A DNA stretch of 64,000 nucleotides. Source: Flavobacterium hydrocarbonoxydans (lineage in GTDB: Bacteria > Bacteroidota > Bacteroidia > Flavobacteriales > Flavobacteriaceae). The translations under genes were made by a program, and so were the position numbers. The stretch covers positions 124,001 through 188,000 of the forward strand of contig NZ_WSTB01000001.1 of assembly GCF_009789235.1 (NCBI RefSeq). Direction: 5' to 3'. The notes beneath the pieces were generated by a model. The model was not told where the DNA came from and searched no databases. It saw nothing but the letters and a program-made list of their open reading frames with translations. Shown in pieces: positions 16,405-25,001 of this stretch (position 1 is the first letter of the stretch; each line of letters opens with the position of its first letter).

Positions 16405-17820
16405 ATGACGAGGATAATTACATTTTTCTGTTTTTTGATAGTACAAATTGGCTTTTCTCAAACAGCTGAGAACTATTTAGAAAAAATCAGAAACAACGAA
16501 GCGCTCCTAACCGCTTTCTTCCAGCAAATGCCTAAAGGCGGCGATTTACACCATCATTTTTCAGGATCTATTTATGCAGAACCTCTTTTAGAAAGAGCTA
16601 TTGCAGAAGATTTTTATCTGGATTTAGAATCGATGGCCGTTTCAAAAACTAAACCTTCAAATGGCAATTGGGAAACTTTTTCTTCATTACAAAGCAGCGG
16701 AAAACTAGATTTTTACAAACAACAAGTGATGCAAACCTGGTCTGCAAAAGATTATAATGGTTCGGTACCTTCTGACGATTTGTTTTTTGACTCTTTTCAG
16801 AAATTTGAACCTACTATCCAAGGTCATTTTGCCGAAGGAATGCTCGAACTGAAAAAACGTGCCATTGCTGAAAATGTAAGTTATATCGAAACACAATTAT
16901 CGACGATTCCGTGTGATATGAAGTTAGATGATTTAGCTGATTTTAACTCTAAACTTCGCGATGCTGCAAAACAAAAAGACGAAAAAGCAGTTTTGAAACT
17001 TCTGGACGAATTATACAAATCTTTGCAACAAAAAGACACTAAAAAATACGCCGAAGATTTCAATACCAACTTTATCGCAAAACTGCATAAAGACCTAAAA
17101 ATGGATGACGAACGCTTTACGATGCGTTATCAAAATTTTGTGTTACGTTTTATGGATCCAGTAGATTTATTCAAGAATCTGACGATTGCTTTTATCTCTG
17201 CAAACGATAGCAAATTGGTTGCGGGAGTTAACATCGTTTCTCCAGAACACGGCGAAACTTCGATGAAAGATTATTGGCTGCACATGGTGATGTTCAAATA
17301 TTGTCATTCGAAATTTCCTGAGGTAAAATATACGCTGCACGCAGGCGAACTAACTTTAGGATTGGTACAGCCCGAAGATTTAACATGGCATATTAATGAC
17401 GCCATTTATATCGCCGGAGCTAACAGAATCGGACATGGAGTTGATATTGCTTACGAAGAAAACGCCTATGATTTATTGCGCTATATGGCAAAAAACAACA
17501 TTCCGATTGAAATTAATTTAGGAAGTAACGAATTTATTCTGAAAGTTAAAGAAAACCGTCATCCGTTTACACTCTACAAAGAATTTAATGTTCCCATCGT
17601 GATTAGTACCGACGACGCAGGAATTCTAAGAACCAATATGACTGAACAATATGTTTTACTGGCTAAAAGATATCCTGATGTCTCGTATGAAATCATAAAA
17701 AAATACGTTTACAACAGCATCAATTATAGTTTTATAAAAGATAATTCGGTAAAAAAACAATTATTGAAAGATTTGGATGCGAGATTTAAAACTTTCGAAG
17801 CTAAGTTTTCTAAAAACTAA
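16405..17820 (+). CDS. Secreted adenosine deaminase-family protein
   Basis: 471 residues with a signal peptide (MTRIITFFCFLIVQIGFSQ) and therefore exported. Metal- and substrate-site motifs of the adenosine/AMP deaminase superfamily are all present: GGDLHHHFSGS (His49-51), HAGELTLG (His312, Glu315), RIGHGVDI, and STDDAGIL (Asp403-404). The long insert between the first and second motif resembles the secreted ADGF/CECR1-like branch. It would deaminate (deoxy)adenosine in the periplasm or outside for purine salvage; substrate range is not established. It is flanked by repeats and stands alone. Confidence 0.9.
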   Translation: MTRIITFFCFLIVQIGFSQTAENYLEKIRNNEALLTAFFQQMPKGGDLHHHFSGSIYAEPLLERAIAEDFYLDLESMAVSKTKPSNGNWETFSSLQSSGKLDFYKQQVMQTWSAKDYNGSVPSDDLFFDSFQKFEPTIQGHFAEGMLELKKRAIAENVSYIETQLSTIPCDMKLDDLADFNSKLRDAAKQKDEKAVLKLLDELYKSLQQKDTKKYAEDFNTNFIAKLHKDLKMDDERFTMRYQNFVLRFMDPVDLFKNLTIAFISANDSKLVAGVNIVSPEHGETSMKDYWLHMVMFKYCHSKFPEVKYTLHAGELTLGLVQPEDLTWHINDAIYIAGANRIGHGVDIAYEENAYDLLRYMAKNNIPIEINLGSNEFILKVKENRHPFTLYKEFNVPIVISTDDAGILRTNMTEQYVLLAKRYPDVSYEIIKKYVYNSINYSFIKDNSVKKQLLKDLDARFKTFEAKFSKN

Positions 17821-18028
17821 AATATTTCACGCAGATTTTAAACAGATTTAAGCAGATTAGTACAGATTTTTTATGCCAAAATAATTACCAAAATTTAGTT
17901 TGTCAAATCTGTTAGAAAAATAATATCGCTCGCAGATTTAGCAAATGTTTTTATAGTATTCTTTTAATTGATTTGCGGTGATCTGCTTAAATCTGTTTAA
18001 AATCTGCGTGAAAAAATAAAAAAAATAT
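17821..18028. repeat. Inverted repeat pair of 'CACGCAGATTT-AAACAGATTTAAGCAGATT' type
   Basis: The left arm (about 17826-17862) and right arm (about 17976-18015) are near reverse complements built from CAGATTTAAGCAGATT-like units. A diverged piece lies between them at 17933. Related fragments are found at 16305-16345, 18331-18410 and 30450-30530, always intergenic. Confidence 0.7.
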
Positions 18029-18331
18029 ATGATTCTAGAAGCCGCCAATCTTTTCGTAAAACCAAATTTAGCCCATCAATTTGAAGCTGATTTTGTTAAA
18101 GCAAGTCAATTTATTTCTTCGATTGATGGTTATTTAGGTCATCGTTTAGAGAAATGTCTCGAAGTCGAAAATAAATATCTTTTATTGGTCGAATGGGAAG
18201 ATCTAGAAAGCCACACCGTAGGTTTTAGAACCTCCGATGTTTATCTCGAATGGAAAAAGATTTTACATCATTATTACGAACCTTTTCCTATTGTAGAACA
18301 TTTTGAAACTGTGTTTGAATATAAAAAATAG
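18029..18331 (+). CDS. Antibiotic biosynthesis monooxygenase (ABM)-fold protein
   Basis: 100 residues with the dimeric ferredoxin-like ABM pattern: start MILEAANLFVKPNLAHQFEADF, then SSIDGYLGHRLEKCLEVENKYLLLVEWEDLESH, then a helix and YYEPFPIVEHFETVF. Members include quinol monooxygenases and haem-degrading proteins, but many are of unknown activity. It lies upstream of rlmH, separated by 94 bp with repeat-like sequence, so a functional link is not implied. Confidence 0.85.
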   Translation: MILEAANLFVKPNLAHQFEADFVKASQFISSIDGYLGHRLEKCLEVENKYLLLVEWEDLESHTVGFRTSDVYLEWKKILHHYYEPFPIVEHFETVFEYKK

Positions 18332-18425
18332 CCCACAGATTTACACAAATTAAGCAGATTTACACTAATGTTATATTTTAAAAATTTGTGATAATTTGTG
18401 AAATTTGCGGTTAAAAAAATAACAA

Positions 18426-18899
18426 ATGAACATCAAACTTATCGCCATTGGCAAAACAGATAATAAATCGTTGCAAACCTTAATTGACGATTACACCAAA
18501 CGCTTGTCGTTTTATATCAAATTTGATTTGGAGATTATTCCCGATATCAAAAACGTAAAAAATTTATCCGAAAGTCAGCAAAAAGAAAAAGAAGGCGAAC
18601 TGATTCTCTCAAAATTATCTCCAACCGATCAACTTATTCTTTTAGACGAAAACGGAAAAAACTTCTCCAGCGTTGGTTTCTCTGAAGAATTACAGAAAAA
18701 GATGAACTCTGGAATTAAAACTTTGGTTTTTGTAATTGGAGGTCCTTATGGATTTTCAGATACGGTTTATAGCAAAGCACAAGGAAAAATTTCGCTTTCG
18801 CTAATGACGTTTTCACACCAAATGGTTCGTTTATTTTTTATCGAACAATTGTATCGCGGATTTACGATTTTACGAAATGAACCTTATCATCATCAGTAG
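18426..18899 (+). CDS. rlmH: 23S rRNA (pseudouridine1915-N3)-methyltransferase RlmH
   Basis: At 157 residues this is the usual RlmH length. The SPOUT-fold knot is evident: LILLDENGKNFSSVGFSE, FVIGGPYGFSDTVY (SAM loop), and SLMTFSHQMVRLFFIEQLYRGFTILRNEPYHHQ at the C-terminus, which is the most conserved signature of the family. It methylates pseudouridine 1915 in helix 69 of 23S rRNA, using assembled 70S ribosomes. It is convergent with the next lipoprotein gene. Confidence 0.97.
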   Translation: MNIKLIAIGKTDNKSLQTLIDDYTKRLSFYIKFDLEIIPDIKNVKNLSESQQKEKEGELILSKLSPTDQLILLDENGKNFSSVGFSEELQKKMNSGIKTLVFVIGGPYGFSDTVYSKAQGKISLSLMTFSHQMVRLFFIEQLYRGFTILRNEPYHHQ

Positions 18900-18933
18900 A
18901 AAAGTTTGTTTCAGGTTTTCTTTGTTTCAGGTT

Positions 18934-19566
18934 CTAGAAAATGAATTCGCTTGGAATTTCATCATTGAAAGTATCTAGATCATGAACTAAAATTCTATTT
19001 TGAATATATTCTTCGTAACTCATGTTCTCATCAAAAATGAAAACAATTTCAGGATTTACAGCGAAATCAATTTGATAAAAATACTTTAAAACTTCTGATT
19101 TTTTAACTTCAATTTTTTCATTAAGAAGAACAATATCATTTCCTTTCCTAAAGTGAAATACAAATCCTTCATCAGTAGTTTTGTCCATTTTATAATACAC
19201 TTTCGTGAAAGGCAAAAAGGCTAAATTATTTCCAATAGAATCAGCATACGAATAATAATTCTCCGCTTTTTCGTTTTTATGGGCTTTTTCAGCTCGCTTT
19301 TTTTCCTGAAGTTTCATTACTTCTGGAATTACCAATCTTAAAGGCAAGCGTTTATCAATATTAAAAATCCAATTGGTCGAAATAATACTGTTTTTTCGGT
19401 TTACTTCGGCAATAGTATCTTTTCCATTTACTTTAAAAAAGATATAAATGGGTGAAAGATCTTGTACCTCTTTTACAATCGAAACACTTGCTTTTGGAAG
19501 TAAAACTTCTTCTTTATTTCCACAGGAAAAAAGAAGAACAGCAAAAATTAGAATACCGTATTTCAT
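18934..19566 (-). CDS. Hypothetical lipoprotein (210 aa)
   Basis: It begins MKYGILIFAVLLFSCGNKEEV, a lipoprotein signal with the modified Cys at residue 15. The mature part has several aromatic beta-strand-like segments and a Lys/Glu-rich helix (EKKRAEKAHKNEKAENYYSY). No domain is recognised. It ends EIPSEFIF. The gene lies 61 bp downstream of folP in the same direction and may be co-transcribed with it, but there is no evidence for a shared role. Confidence 0.8.
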   Translation of the reverse strand: MKYGILIFAVLLFSCGNKEEVLLPKASVSIVKEVQDLSPIYIFFKVNGKDTIAEVNRKNSIISTNWIFNIDKRLPLRLVIPEVMKLQEKKRAEKAHKNEKAENYYSYADSIGNNLAFLPFTKVYYKMDKTTDEGFVFHFRKGNDIVLLNEKIEVKKSEVLKYFYQIDFAVNPEIVFIFDENMSYEEYIQNRILVHDLDTFNDEIPSEFIF

Positions 19567-19627
19567 ATTTTATTTATTTAAAAACATAAAGTATGTCAGA
19601 AATGACAAAATGATCGATTATTCAATA

Positions 19628-20452
19628 TCAAAAATTCATTTTCTCAAACAAAGTCACACATTCAACTGCTTCTTTCACATCGTGAACACGAAGAATTTTT
19701 GCGCCTTTTGTCAAAGCAATCGTGTTGAGAACCGTAGTGCCGTTTAAAGCTTCCTGTGCCGAATTATTCAACGTTTTATAAATCATAGATTTTCTGGAAA
19801 CTCCGGCTAAAACGGGTAATTCCAATACATTAAAAAGTTCCATTTTTTGTAGGACTTCATAATTCTGGTCGGTTGTTTTGGCAAAGCCAAAGCCGGGATC
19901 CAGAATCAAATCATTAATTCCGAGACTTCTGGCTTTGTTTACTTTTTCAGAAAAATAAAAAAGCATTTCTTTTACAATATCATCGTATTCAGTCAAACTT
20001 TGCATCGTTTGTGGGTTTCCGCGCATGTGCATCATAATGTACGGAACATTATACTTCGCAATAACGTCAAACATTTTATCGTCTAATTCTCCCGCAGCAA
20101 TGTCGTTGATAATCGCCGCACCACTTTCGATACTGACTCTGGCAACTTCGGTCCTAAAAGTATCTATTGATAATAATGCTTTTGGAAAATGCTTCAAAAT
20201 CAATTCGATTACCGGAACAATGCGCTCGATCTCTTCATTTTCAGACACAAATTCTGCACTTGGCTTACTCGAATACGCCCCAATATCGATAAAAGTGGCG
20301 CCATCAAGAAGCATTTTCTCTACTTGCGAAATAATTTCGTTCTGATTTTTATATTTTCCTCCGTCAAAAAATGAATTGGGAGTAACATTCAATATCCCCA
20401 TTACTTTAGGAGTTGACAAATCAATAAGTTGGCCTTTGCAGTTAATCAACAT
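19628..20452 (-). CDS. folP: Dihydropteroate synthase
   Basis: The 274-residue TIM barrel carries the DHPS signatures: MGILNVTPNSFFDGGKY (loop 1, pterin/PPi site), ATFIDIGAYSSKPSAE (loop 2, p-aminobenzoate), and LILDPGFGFAKTTDQN plus LAGVSRKSMI for the pterin pocket. It joins p-aminobenzoate to hydroxymethyl-dihydropterin diphosphate in folate synthesis and is the target of sulfonamides. The ATG at 20452 is the only reasonable start. Upstream lies a repeat-rich spacer and the divergent DUF1599 gene. Confidence 0.97.
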   Translation of the reverse strand: MLINCKGQLIDLSTPKVMGILNVTPNSFFDGGKYKNQNEIISQVEKMLLDGATFIDIGAYSSKPSAEFVSENEEIERIVPVIELILKHFPKALLSIDTFRTEVARVSIESGAAIINDIAAGELDDKMFDVIAKYNVPYIMMHMRGNPQTMQSLTEYDDIVKEMLFYFSEKVNKARSLGINDLILDPGFGFAKTTDQNYEVLQKMELFNVLELPVLAGVSRKSMIYKTLNNSAQEALNGTTVLNTIALTKGAKILRVHDVKEAVECVTLFEKMNF

Positions 20453-20696
20453 TTTGTTTCAAGTTTTTGTTTGTTTGCTTCGCCAATTCGGCTAAAGCCT
20501 CGTGTCAAGTTTCAAGTTATTAAATTTTGTTTCAAGTTTTTCTTGTTTCAAGTTACTGTACTTGCGTAATGTACTTCAACTTGAAACCTGAAACCTGAAA
20601 CATTTTTTATAATTTCAAATTGTCCCATTAACACTTTGTTTAGAAAAAACTTGAAACAAAGAAAACCTGAAACTTGAAACTCTTTAATTTAATCCT
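20453..20696. repeat. TTTCAAGTT/AACTTGAAAC repeat cluster between folP and the DUF1599 gene
   Basis: Many copies of TTTCAAGTTT on one side and AACTTGAAACCTGAAAC on the other form an overall inverted arrangement around position 20550. Similar fragments occur at 10061-10098 and 18903-18930. No coding frame is seen. Confidence 0.7.
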
Positions 20697-20704
20697 TATT
20701 TTTG
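20697..20704 (+). promoter_or_regulatory. Promoter -7 box TATTTTTG for the DUF1599 gene
   Basis: It matches TAnnTTTG, 29 bp upstream of the ATG at 20734, just outside the repeat cluster. Confidence 0.45.
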
Positions 20705-20733
20705 AAGAAATTTTAGCAAATATACAGCAATAA

Positions 20734-21273
20734 ATGAAGAATACTTCCTTAGAATATGATAATGTAATCAAGGTTTGTCGCACCTTATTTATCAATAAAA
20801 TGACGGATTATGGTAGTGCATGGCGCATTTTGAGACTGCCTTCCTTAACCGATCAGATTTTTATAAAAGCACAAAGAATCAGAAGTTTACAGGAAAACGA
20901 AGTTCGTAAAGTAGATGAGGATGAAAAAGGAGAATTTATCGGAATCATCAATTATTCGATTATGGCTTTGATTCAGTTAGAATTAGGCGTTGTCGATCAG
21001 CCCGATCTGGATGTTGAAAAAGCAACCGAATTATACGATGCTAAAATCAAACTAACCAAAGACTTAATGGAAGCTAAAAATCACGATTATGGTGAAGCCT
21101 GGCGTGATATGCGCGTAAGTTCCTTAACTGATTTGATTCTGCAAAAACTACTTCGCGTAAAACAAATTGAAGACAATAAAGGAAAAACTTTAGTTTCTGA
21201 GGGCATAGATGCAAATTATCAGGATATGATAAATTATGCCGTTTTTGCTTTGATTCTTAATCCTTTAAAATAA
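20734..21273 (+). CDS. DUF1599 (nucleotide modification associated domain 1-like) protein
   Basis: The 179-residue protein contains the same ~60-residue module twice: MTDYGSAWRILRLPSLTDQI...IINYSIMALIQLELG (about residues 24-90) and HDYGEAWRDMRVSSLTDLI...MINYAVFALILNP (about 115-177). The DYG-AWR-(M/L)R-SLTD motif is diagnostic for DUF1599. The family is a predicted all-alpha nucleotide-binding fold; its reaction in cells is unknown. The duplication suggests an internal pseudo-dimer. Within Bacteroidetes this gene commonly neighbours folP and a BT_3928-like gene (from memory), as it does here. Confidence 0.9.
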   Translation: MKNTSLEYDNVIKVCRTLFINKMTDYGSAWRILRLPSLTDQIFIKAQRIRSLQENEVRKVDEDEKGEFIGIINYSIMALIQLELGVVDQPDLDVEKATELYDAKIKLTKDLMEAKNHDYGEAWRDMRVSSLTDLILQKLLRVKQIEDNKGKTLVSEGIDANYQDMINYAVFALILNPLK

Positions 21274-21364
21274 AATAAATTCCAAAAAAAAAAAAATCCA
21301 AATCCCAATTCTAAAATTTGGAATTTGGGTTTTTAAAGATTGGAATTTTAATCAAACACAAATT

Positions 21365-22465
21365 ATGAAAAACATCATTACCCAATTTTCCCGCATTTTT
21401 GTCGGCGTATTATTTATCATTTCTGGATTAATAAAACTAAACGATCCTGTTGGTTTCTCTTATAAACTGGCAGAATATTTTAGTGAACCGGTTTTCAACA
21501 TGCCTTTTTTAGAGCCATTGGCTTTAGGATTAGCAATCTTTTTAGTGATCCTGGAAGTTGTTTTGGGTGTAATGTTATTGGTTGGGTACAAAACGAAAAT
21601 GACGATTTGGAGTTTATTGATTTTGATCGTTTTCTTTACGTTCCTTACCTTCTACTCGGCTTATTTTGATGTGGTAAAAGATTGTGGCTGTTTTGGAGAT
21701 GCTTTACATTTAACCCCTTGGGAGTCATTTACTAAAGATGTGGTTTTGCTTTTCTTTATATTGATTTTATTCTTTAACCAAAAATTAGTTAAACCGTTAT
21801 TTCAAACTCAAAAAACCAATTTTGCAGTGTATGTAAGCGTTGTTTTATGTGCATTTATGGCTGTTTGGGTTTTGAATCATAATCCTATAAAAGATTTCAG
21901 ACCTTATAAAGTAGGAACCAATATCGAGAAAGGAATGGAAATTCCGGAAGGTGCTCCAAAATCGGTAGTAGAGATGATTTTTATTTATAAAGTAAACGGA
22001 GTTGAAAAAGAATTTACTGAAAAAGATTTAATGAATATTCCGGAAGGTGCCGTTTTTGTGGACCGAAAAGACAAGGTGATTACAGAAGGTTATGTGCCGC
22101 CGATTCATGATTTTACGATGACAAAAGACGATTCTGATTATAAAGAAGAATTGCTTAAAGAACCTAAATTATTAATTTTTGTTACTTATGATTTAAAATT
22201 ATCCGAACATGGCGGAATGGAGCAATTAGAAAAACTGAACCAGGAAGGTAAAGCAAAAGGATACAAAGTAATTGCCATGACGGCTTCCGGAGCAGATGAA
22301 GTTGCAAAAACAAAAAAACAATATGGATTGAATGTTGACTTCTATTTCTGTGATGCCATTGCATTAAAAACAATTGAAAGATCGAATCCGAGCATTGTAG
22401 TTATACAAAAAGGAACCATCATTCAAAAAGTACATTATAACGATATTAAGGATTTAAAGTTATAA
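21365..22465 (+). CDS. BT_3928-like membrane protein (DoxX/MauE-type N-terminus, soluble C-terminal domain)
   Basis: 366 residues. The N-terminal ~140 residues hold four to five transmembrane helices, with the DoxX/MauE-type start TQFSRIFVGVLFIISGLIKLNDP and the CGCFGD motif (Cys pair around residue 117) typical for redox-linked MauE-like proteins. The region from about 165 to 366 is periplasmic or cytosolic. It includes a thioredoxin-like part (LLIFVTYDLKLSEHGGMEQLEKL) that lacks a CxxC pair. The architecture is conserved in Bacteroidetes under the name BT_3928; a disulfide or respiratory role is inferred only from MauE similarity. A strong terminator follows. Confidence 0.9.
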   Translation: MKNIITQFSRIFVGVLFIISGLIKLNDPVGFSYKLAEYFSEPVFNMPFLEPLALGLAIFLVILEVVLGVMLLVGYKTKMTIWSLLILIVFFTFLTFYSAYFDVVKDCGCFGDALHLTPWESFTKDVVLLFFILILFFNQKLVKPLFQTQKTNFAVYVSVVLCAFMAVWVLNHNPIKDFRPYKVGTNIEKGMEIPEGAPKSVVEMIFIYKVNGVEKEFTEKDLMNIPEGAVFVDRKDKVITEGYVPPIHDFTMTKDDSDYKEELLKEPKLLIFVTYDLKLSEHGGMEQLEKLNQEGKAKGYKVIAMTASGADEVAKTKKQYGLNVDFYFCDAIALKTIERSNPSIVVIQKGTIIQKVHYNDIKDLKL

Positions 22466-22485
22466 TCTAAAATAAAAATAAAACC

Positions 22486-22533
22486 AAAGCCCCACAAAGA
22501 AAATATTCAAAAAATTTCTTTGTGGGGCTTTTT
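22486..22533 (+). terminator. Strong terminator after the BT_3928-like gene
   Basis: AAAGCCCCACAAAGAAA (from 22486) pairs with TTTCTTTGTGGGGCTTT (to 22531) and continues into a T-run. Confidence 0.9.
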
Positions 22534-22670
22534 ACTGCAATCAAAAGAAATCGAACGGAAAACTAAAATTTAAATTAATATTCACAAAATCATAACATTA
22601 TAATTTTTTGATTATCAATAATATTCGTGAAATTTGTTAAAACAAATAAATACTACCTAAAGCAATAAGA

Positions 22671-23123
22671 ATGAAAACTTTATATATTTTCATATTCGCT
22701 TTTTTATTAATCGGATGTAACAATCAATACAATCCGCTAGACAACCTGCTTTCTCCAGAAACAGTTGCTTTTCAGGTACTAAACAAAGATAATGGGCAAA
22801 ATCTATTTACAAACGGAACTTATAATCCGGGTGAAATCACCATTACAAATTTAGAATCCAACAGTCCTGTAAACTTCAGCTTTATTACTGATAATTCTTT
22901 AAATCTTATTGTAATCGAAAACATAGGTAGAGAAAGCGAGTCTATAAACTATGCGGTTAAAATAGCGGGTAAAAACCTTTTTGATTTTACTGGCGATGCA
23001 ATTTTGGTGAAAAACGAATTTTCTGAACCTGAATATTCAAATTTAAAGGTTGAAAATGCTGCCAATCTGTTGGACAAAACTACCGGCGTTTATAAAATTC
23101 TGGTGGAACCAAATCGTAATTAG
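22671..23123 (+). CDS. Hypothetical lipoprotein (150 aa)
   Basis: It starts MKTLYIFIFAFLLIGCNNQY, a lipoprotein signal with Cys16. The mature region is beta-rich with repeated Asn and Ser. No family is recognised. It stands alone between terminated operons; the following ~290 bp (23124-23378) contain no gene. Confidence 0.78.
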   Translation: MKTLYIFIFAFLLIGCNNQYNPLDNLLSPETVAFQVLNKDNGQNLFTNGTYNPGEITITNLESNSPVNFSFITDNSLNLIVIENIGRESESINYAVKIAGKNLFDFTGDAILVKNEFSEPEYSNLKVENAANLLDKTTGVYKILVEPNRN

Positions 23124-23352
23124 TCCTTTCTAAATATCTCTTTATTGATTTCTAAAAAGCGTTTTTATTTGCTTTTGAATAGCTAATAAATACTTTTTTT
23201 CTAAAATTTATTATACTTTTTTAAAGCAATTTTTCTGTTCCGCAGAAAAAAGCAATCAAATTATACTTTAAAAGAAGCTACTATTACGTTTTCATTCGGT
23301 TTTTTCTAACCGAAAATTCAGCATTTGTGATAAAATAAACGACTCTTCAAAT

Positions 23353-23386
23353 TTTGTTAATCTGCATTTGGCATTCCATATCTTTG
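23353..23386 (+). promoter_or_regulatory. Promoter for the thioredoxin-like gene (TTTG ... TATCTTTG)
   Basis: The -33 TTTG (23353-23356) and -7 TATCTTTG (23379-23386) are 22 bp apart, within the range accepted for Bacteroidetes promoters. The ATG follows 27 bp downstream. Confidence 0.6.
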
Positions 23387-23413
23387 TTTAACTTTGTTCA
23401 AAACTAAATTTAA

Positions 23414-23908
23414 ATGAAACAGATAGCTTTATTCGTAATCGCATTTATAACTTTTTCCTGTTCGCAGGCTCAGAAAACGAGTTTTTCAAAAGAAGCCTTG
23501 TCTCAAAAATTATTAGCGACAGATGATAGTCAGATTACTTTCAAAAACATATTAAAAAAATACAAAGGAAAAACTTTGGTTATCGAAGTTTGGGCTTCCT
23601 GGTGTGGTGATTGCGTAAAAGCAATGCCAAAAGTAAAAGAACTTCAAGCCAATAATCCTGATGTTTCCTACTTATTCCTTTCGGCGGATAAAACGGCTGA
23701 AAAATGGAAAATCGGAATTGAAAAACATGCGTTAAAAGGCGATCATTTTATGATGACAGACGGTATGAAAGGTGTATTTGGAAAATCAATCGATCTGGAT
23801 TGGATTCCGAGATACATCATCGTTGACAAAACCGGAAACATTGTTTTATACCGTGCTATCGAAACAGACTTTGATAAAATCAGTGAAACTTTAAAAAGTT
23901 TGAAATAA
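23414..23908 (+). CDS. TlpA-like thioredoxin-family lipoprotein
   Basis: 164 residues with an N-terminal lipoprotein-type signal (FITFSCSQAQ, Cys16). The thioredoxin active site is WASWCGDCVKAMP. The cis-Pro motif is DWIPRYIIVDKTGN. It should be envelope-located, acting as a disulfide reductase or resuscitating other proteins (TlpA/ResA group). The CGDC dipeptide differs from the usual CPxC and occurs in Bacteroidetes relatives. It is monocistronic. Confidence 0.9.
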   Translation: MKQIALFVIAFITFSCSQAQKTSFSKEALSQKLLATDDSQITFKNILKKYKGKTLVIEVWASWCGDCVKAMPKVKELQANNPDVSYLFLSADKTAEKWKIGIEKHALKGDHFMMTDGMKGVFGKSIDLDWIPRYIIVDKTGNIVLYRAIETDFDKISETLKSLK

Positions 23909-23913
23909 AGATT

Positions 23914-24027
23914 CAATGGCAAATGGCAATGACAATGGCAAAAGTCAATGGCAAAAGTCAATGGCAAAAGTCAATGGCAATGACAATCGCAAACGTCAAT
24001 GACAATTGCAAACGTCAATGGCAATTG
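23914..24027. repeat. 13-bp tandem repeat (CAATGGCAAAAGT) minisatellite
   Basis: The unit CAATGGCAAAAGT is repeated three times in a row (about 23935-23975), flanked by shorter or altered units (CAATGACAAT-, GCAAACGT). It fills the gap between the thioredoxin-like gene and tpiA and contains no stop-free gene. Replication slippage could change its length. Confidence 0.85.
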
Positions 24028-24066
24028 TAAAATTTAAAATAAAAACAAAAAATAAAAACTACCAAA

Positions 24067-24819
24067 ATGAGAAAAAAGATTGTTGCAGGAAACTGGAAAA
24101 TGCATAAAAATGCTGGACAAACTCAAGAATTACTAGACGAATTAATTGCTAAAATACCAGCTCAAACTACCGCTCAGGTAATTGTAGCACCAACATTTGT
24201 TAACCTGCAAGCTGCTGTTGCAAAAGTAAAAAATACAACTATCGGAGTTTCGGCTCAGAATGTTCATCAGGCTGAAGGTGGTGCTTTTACTGGAGAAATC
24301 TCTGCTGAAATGTTGACTAGCATTGGTGTAAACACTGTAATTTTAGGTCACTCTGAGCGTAGAGCAATTTTTCACGAAAGTGACGCACTAATTGCTTCAA
24401 AAGTGGATACCGCATTGACTCATGACATGACTGTAATTTTCTGTTTTGGTGAGGAATTAAAAGACCGTCAATCTGGAAATCATTTTAATATTGTTGAAAA
24501 TCAATTGCGTGACGGAATTTTCCATATCGCAAAAGAATCCTGGTCAAAAGTTGTTTTGGCTTACGAGCCAGTTTGGGCAATTGGAACCGGAGAAACTGCT
24601 TCGCCGGAACAAGCACAGGAAATGCACGAATTTATCAGAGAAACGATCCGTAAAGCTTTTGGAAACGATATTGCTGACGAAGTTTCTATTTTGTACGGTG
24701 GTTCTGTAAAACCGGATAACGCCAAAGAAATCTTCTCTAAACCAGATGTTGATGGTGGTTTAATTGGAGGTGCTGCATTAAAAGCGGATGATTTCTTAGC
24801 TATTGTTACGGCTATCTAA
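24067..24819 (+). CDS. tpiA: Triosephosphate isomerase
   Basis: The 250-residue TIM barrel has all catalytic features: Lys11 in GNWKMHKN, His95 in ILGHSERR, Glu167 in AYEPVWAIGTG, and the phosphate-binding ILYGGSVKPDN plus GGLIGGAAL. It interconverts dihydroxyacetone phosphate and glyceraldehyde 3-phosphate. It is followed by two hairpins and then prmA with its own promoter. The start MRKKIVAGNW is unambiguous. Confidence 0.98.
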   Translation: MRKKIVAGNWKMHKNAGQTQELLDELIAKIPAQTTAQVIVAPTFVNLQAAVAKVKNTTIGVSAQNVHQAEGGAFTGEISAEMLTSIGVNTVILGHSERRAIFHESDALIASKVDTALTHDMTVIFCFGEELKDRQSGNHFNIVENQLRDGIFHIAKESWSKVVLAYEPVWAIGTGETASPEQAQEMHEFIRETIRKAFGNDIADEVSILYGGSVKPDNAKEIFSKPDVDGGLIGGAALKADDFLAIVTAI

Positions 24820-24832
24820 TTTTAGATTTTAG

Positions 24833-24850
24833 TCCCGATAGCTATCGGGA
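24833..24850. repeat. Perfect 18-bp palindrome TCCCGATAGCTATCGGGA
   Basis: The palindrome is flanked by TTTAGATTTTAG on the left and TTAGATTTTAGATTTT on the right, just after tpiA. The same short palindrome is familiar from other Bacteroidetes intergenic regions (memory, unverified). A different terminator follows at 24883. Confidence 0.8.
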
Positions 24851-24882
24851 TTAGATTTTAGATTTTGAAATCCTGCCTATAT

Positions 24883-24914
24883 AAAAAAGCGTTCGCTGTG
24901 CGAGCGCTTTTTTA
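24883..24914. terminator. Terminator after tpiA
   Basis: AAAAAAGCGTTCGC and GCGAGCGCTTTTTT form a 14-bp stem with one G-T pair and a TGT loop. A- and T-runs make it bidirectional. Confidence 0.85.
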
Positions 24915-24979
24915 GTTTTAAATAATTCTTAATTTAAAAATGTTCGCCAGTTTTTTAGGCAACATCTCCATTCTATTAC

Positions 24980-24987
24980 TACCTTTG
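24980..24987 (+). promoter_or_regulatory. Promoter -7 box TACCTTTG for prmA-clpS
   Basis: It matches TAnnTTTG and lies 14 bp upstream of the ATG at 25002, so the leader would be very short. Confidence 0.55.
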
Positions 24988-25001
24988 CAAAAAAATTATT
25001 T

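Noticed and set aside
24833..24850. Palindrome TCCCGATAGCTATCGGGA as operator
   Set aside because: It lies after tpiA and before a terminator, away from promoter boxes, and appears to be a common dispersed palindrome.
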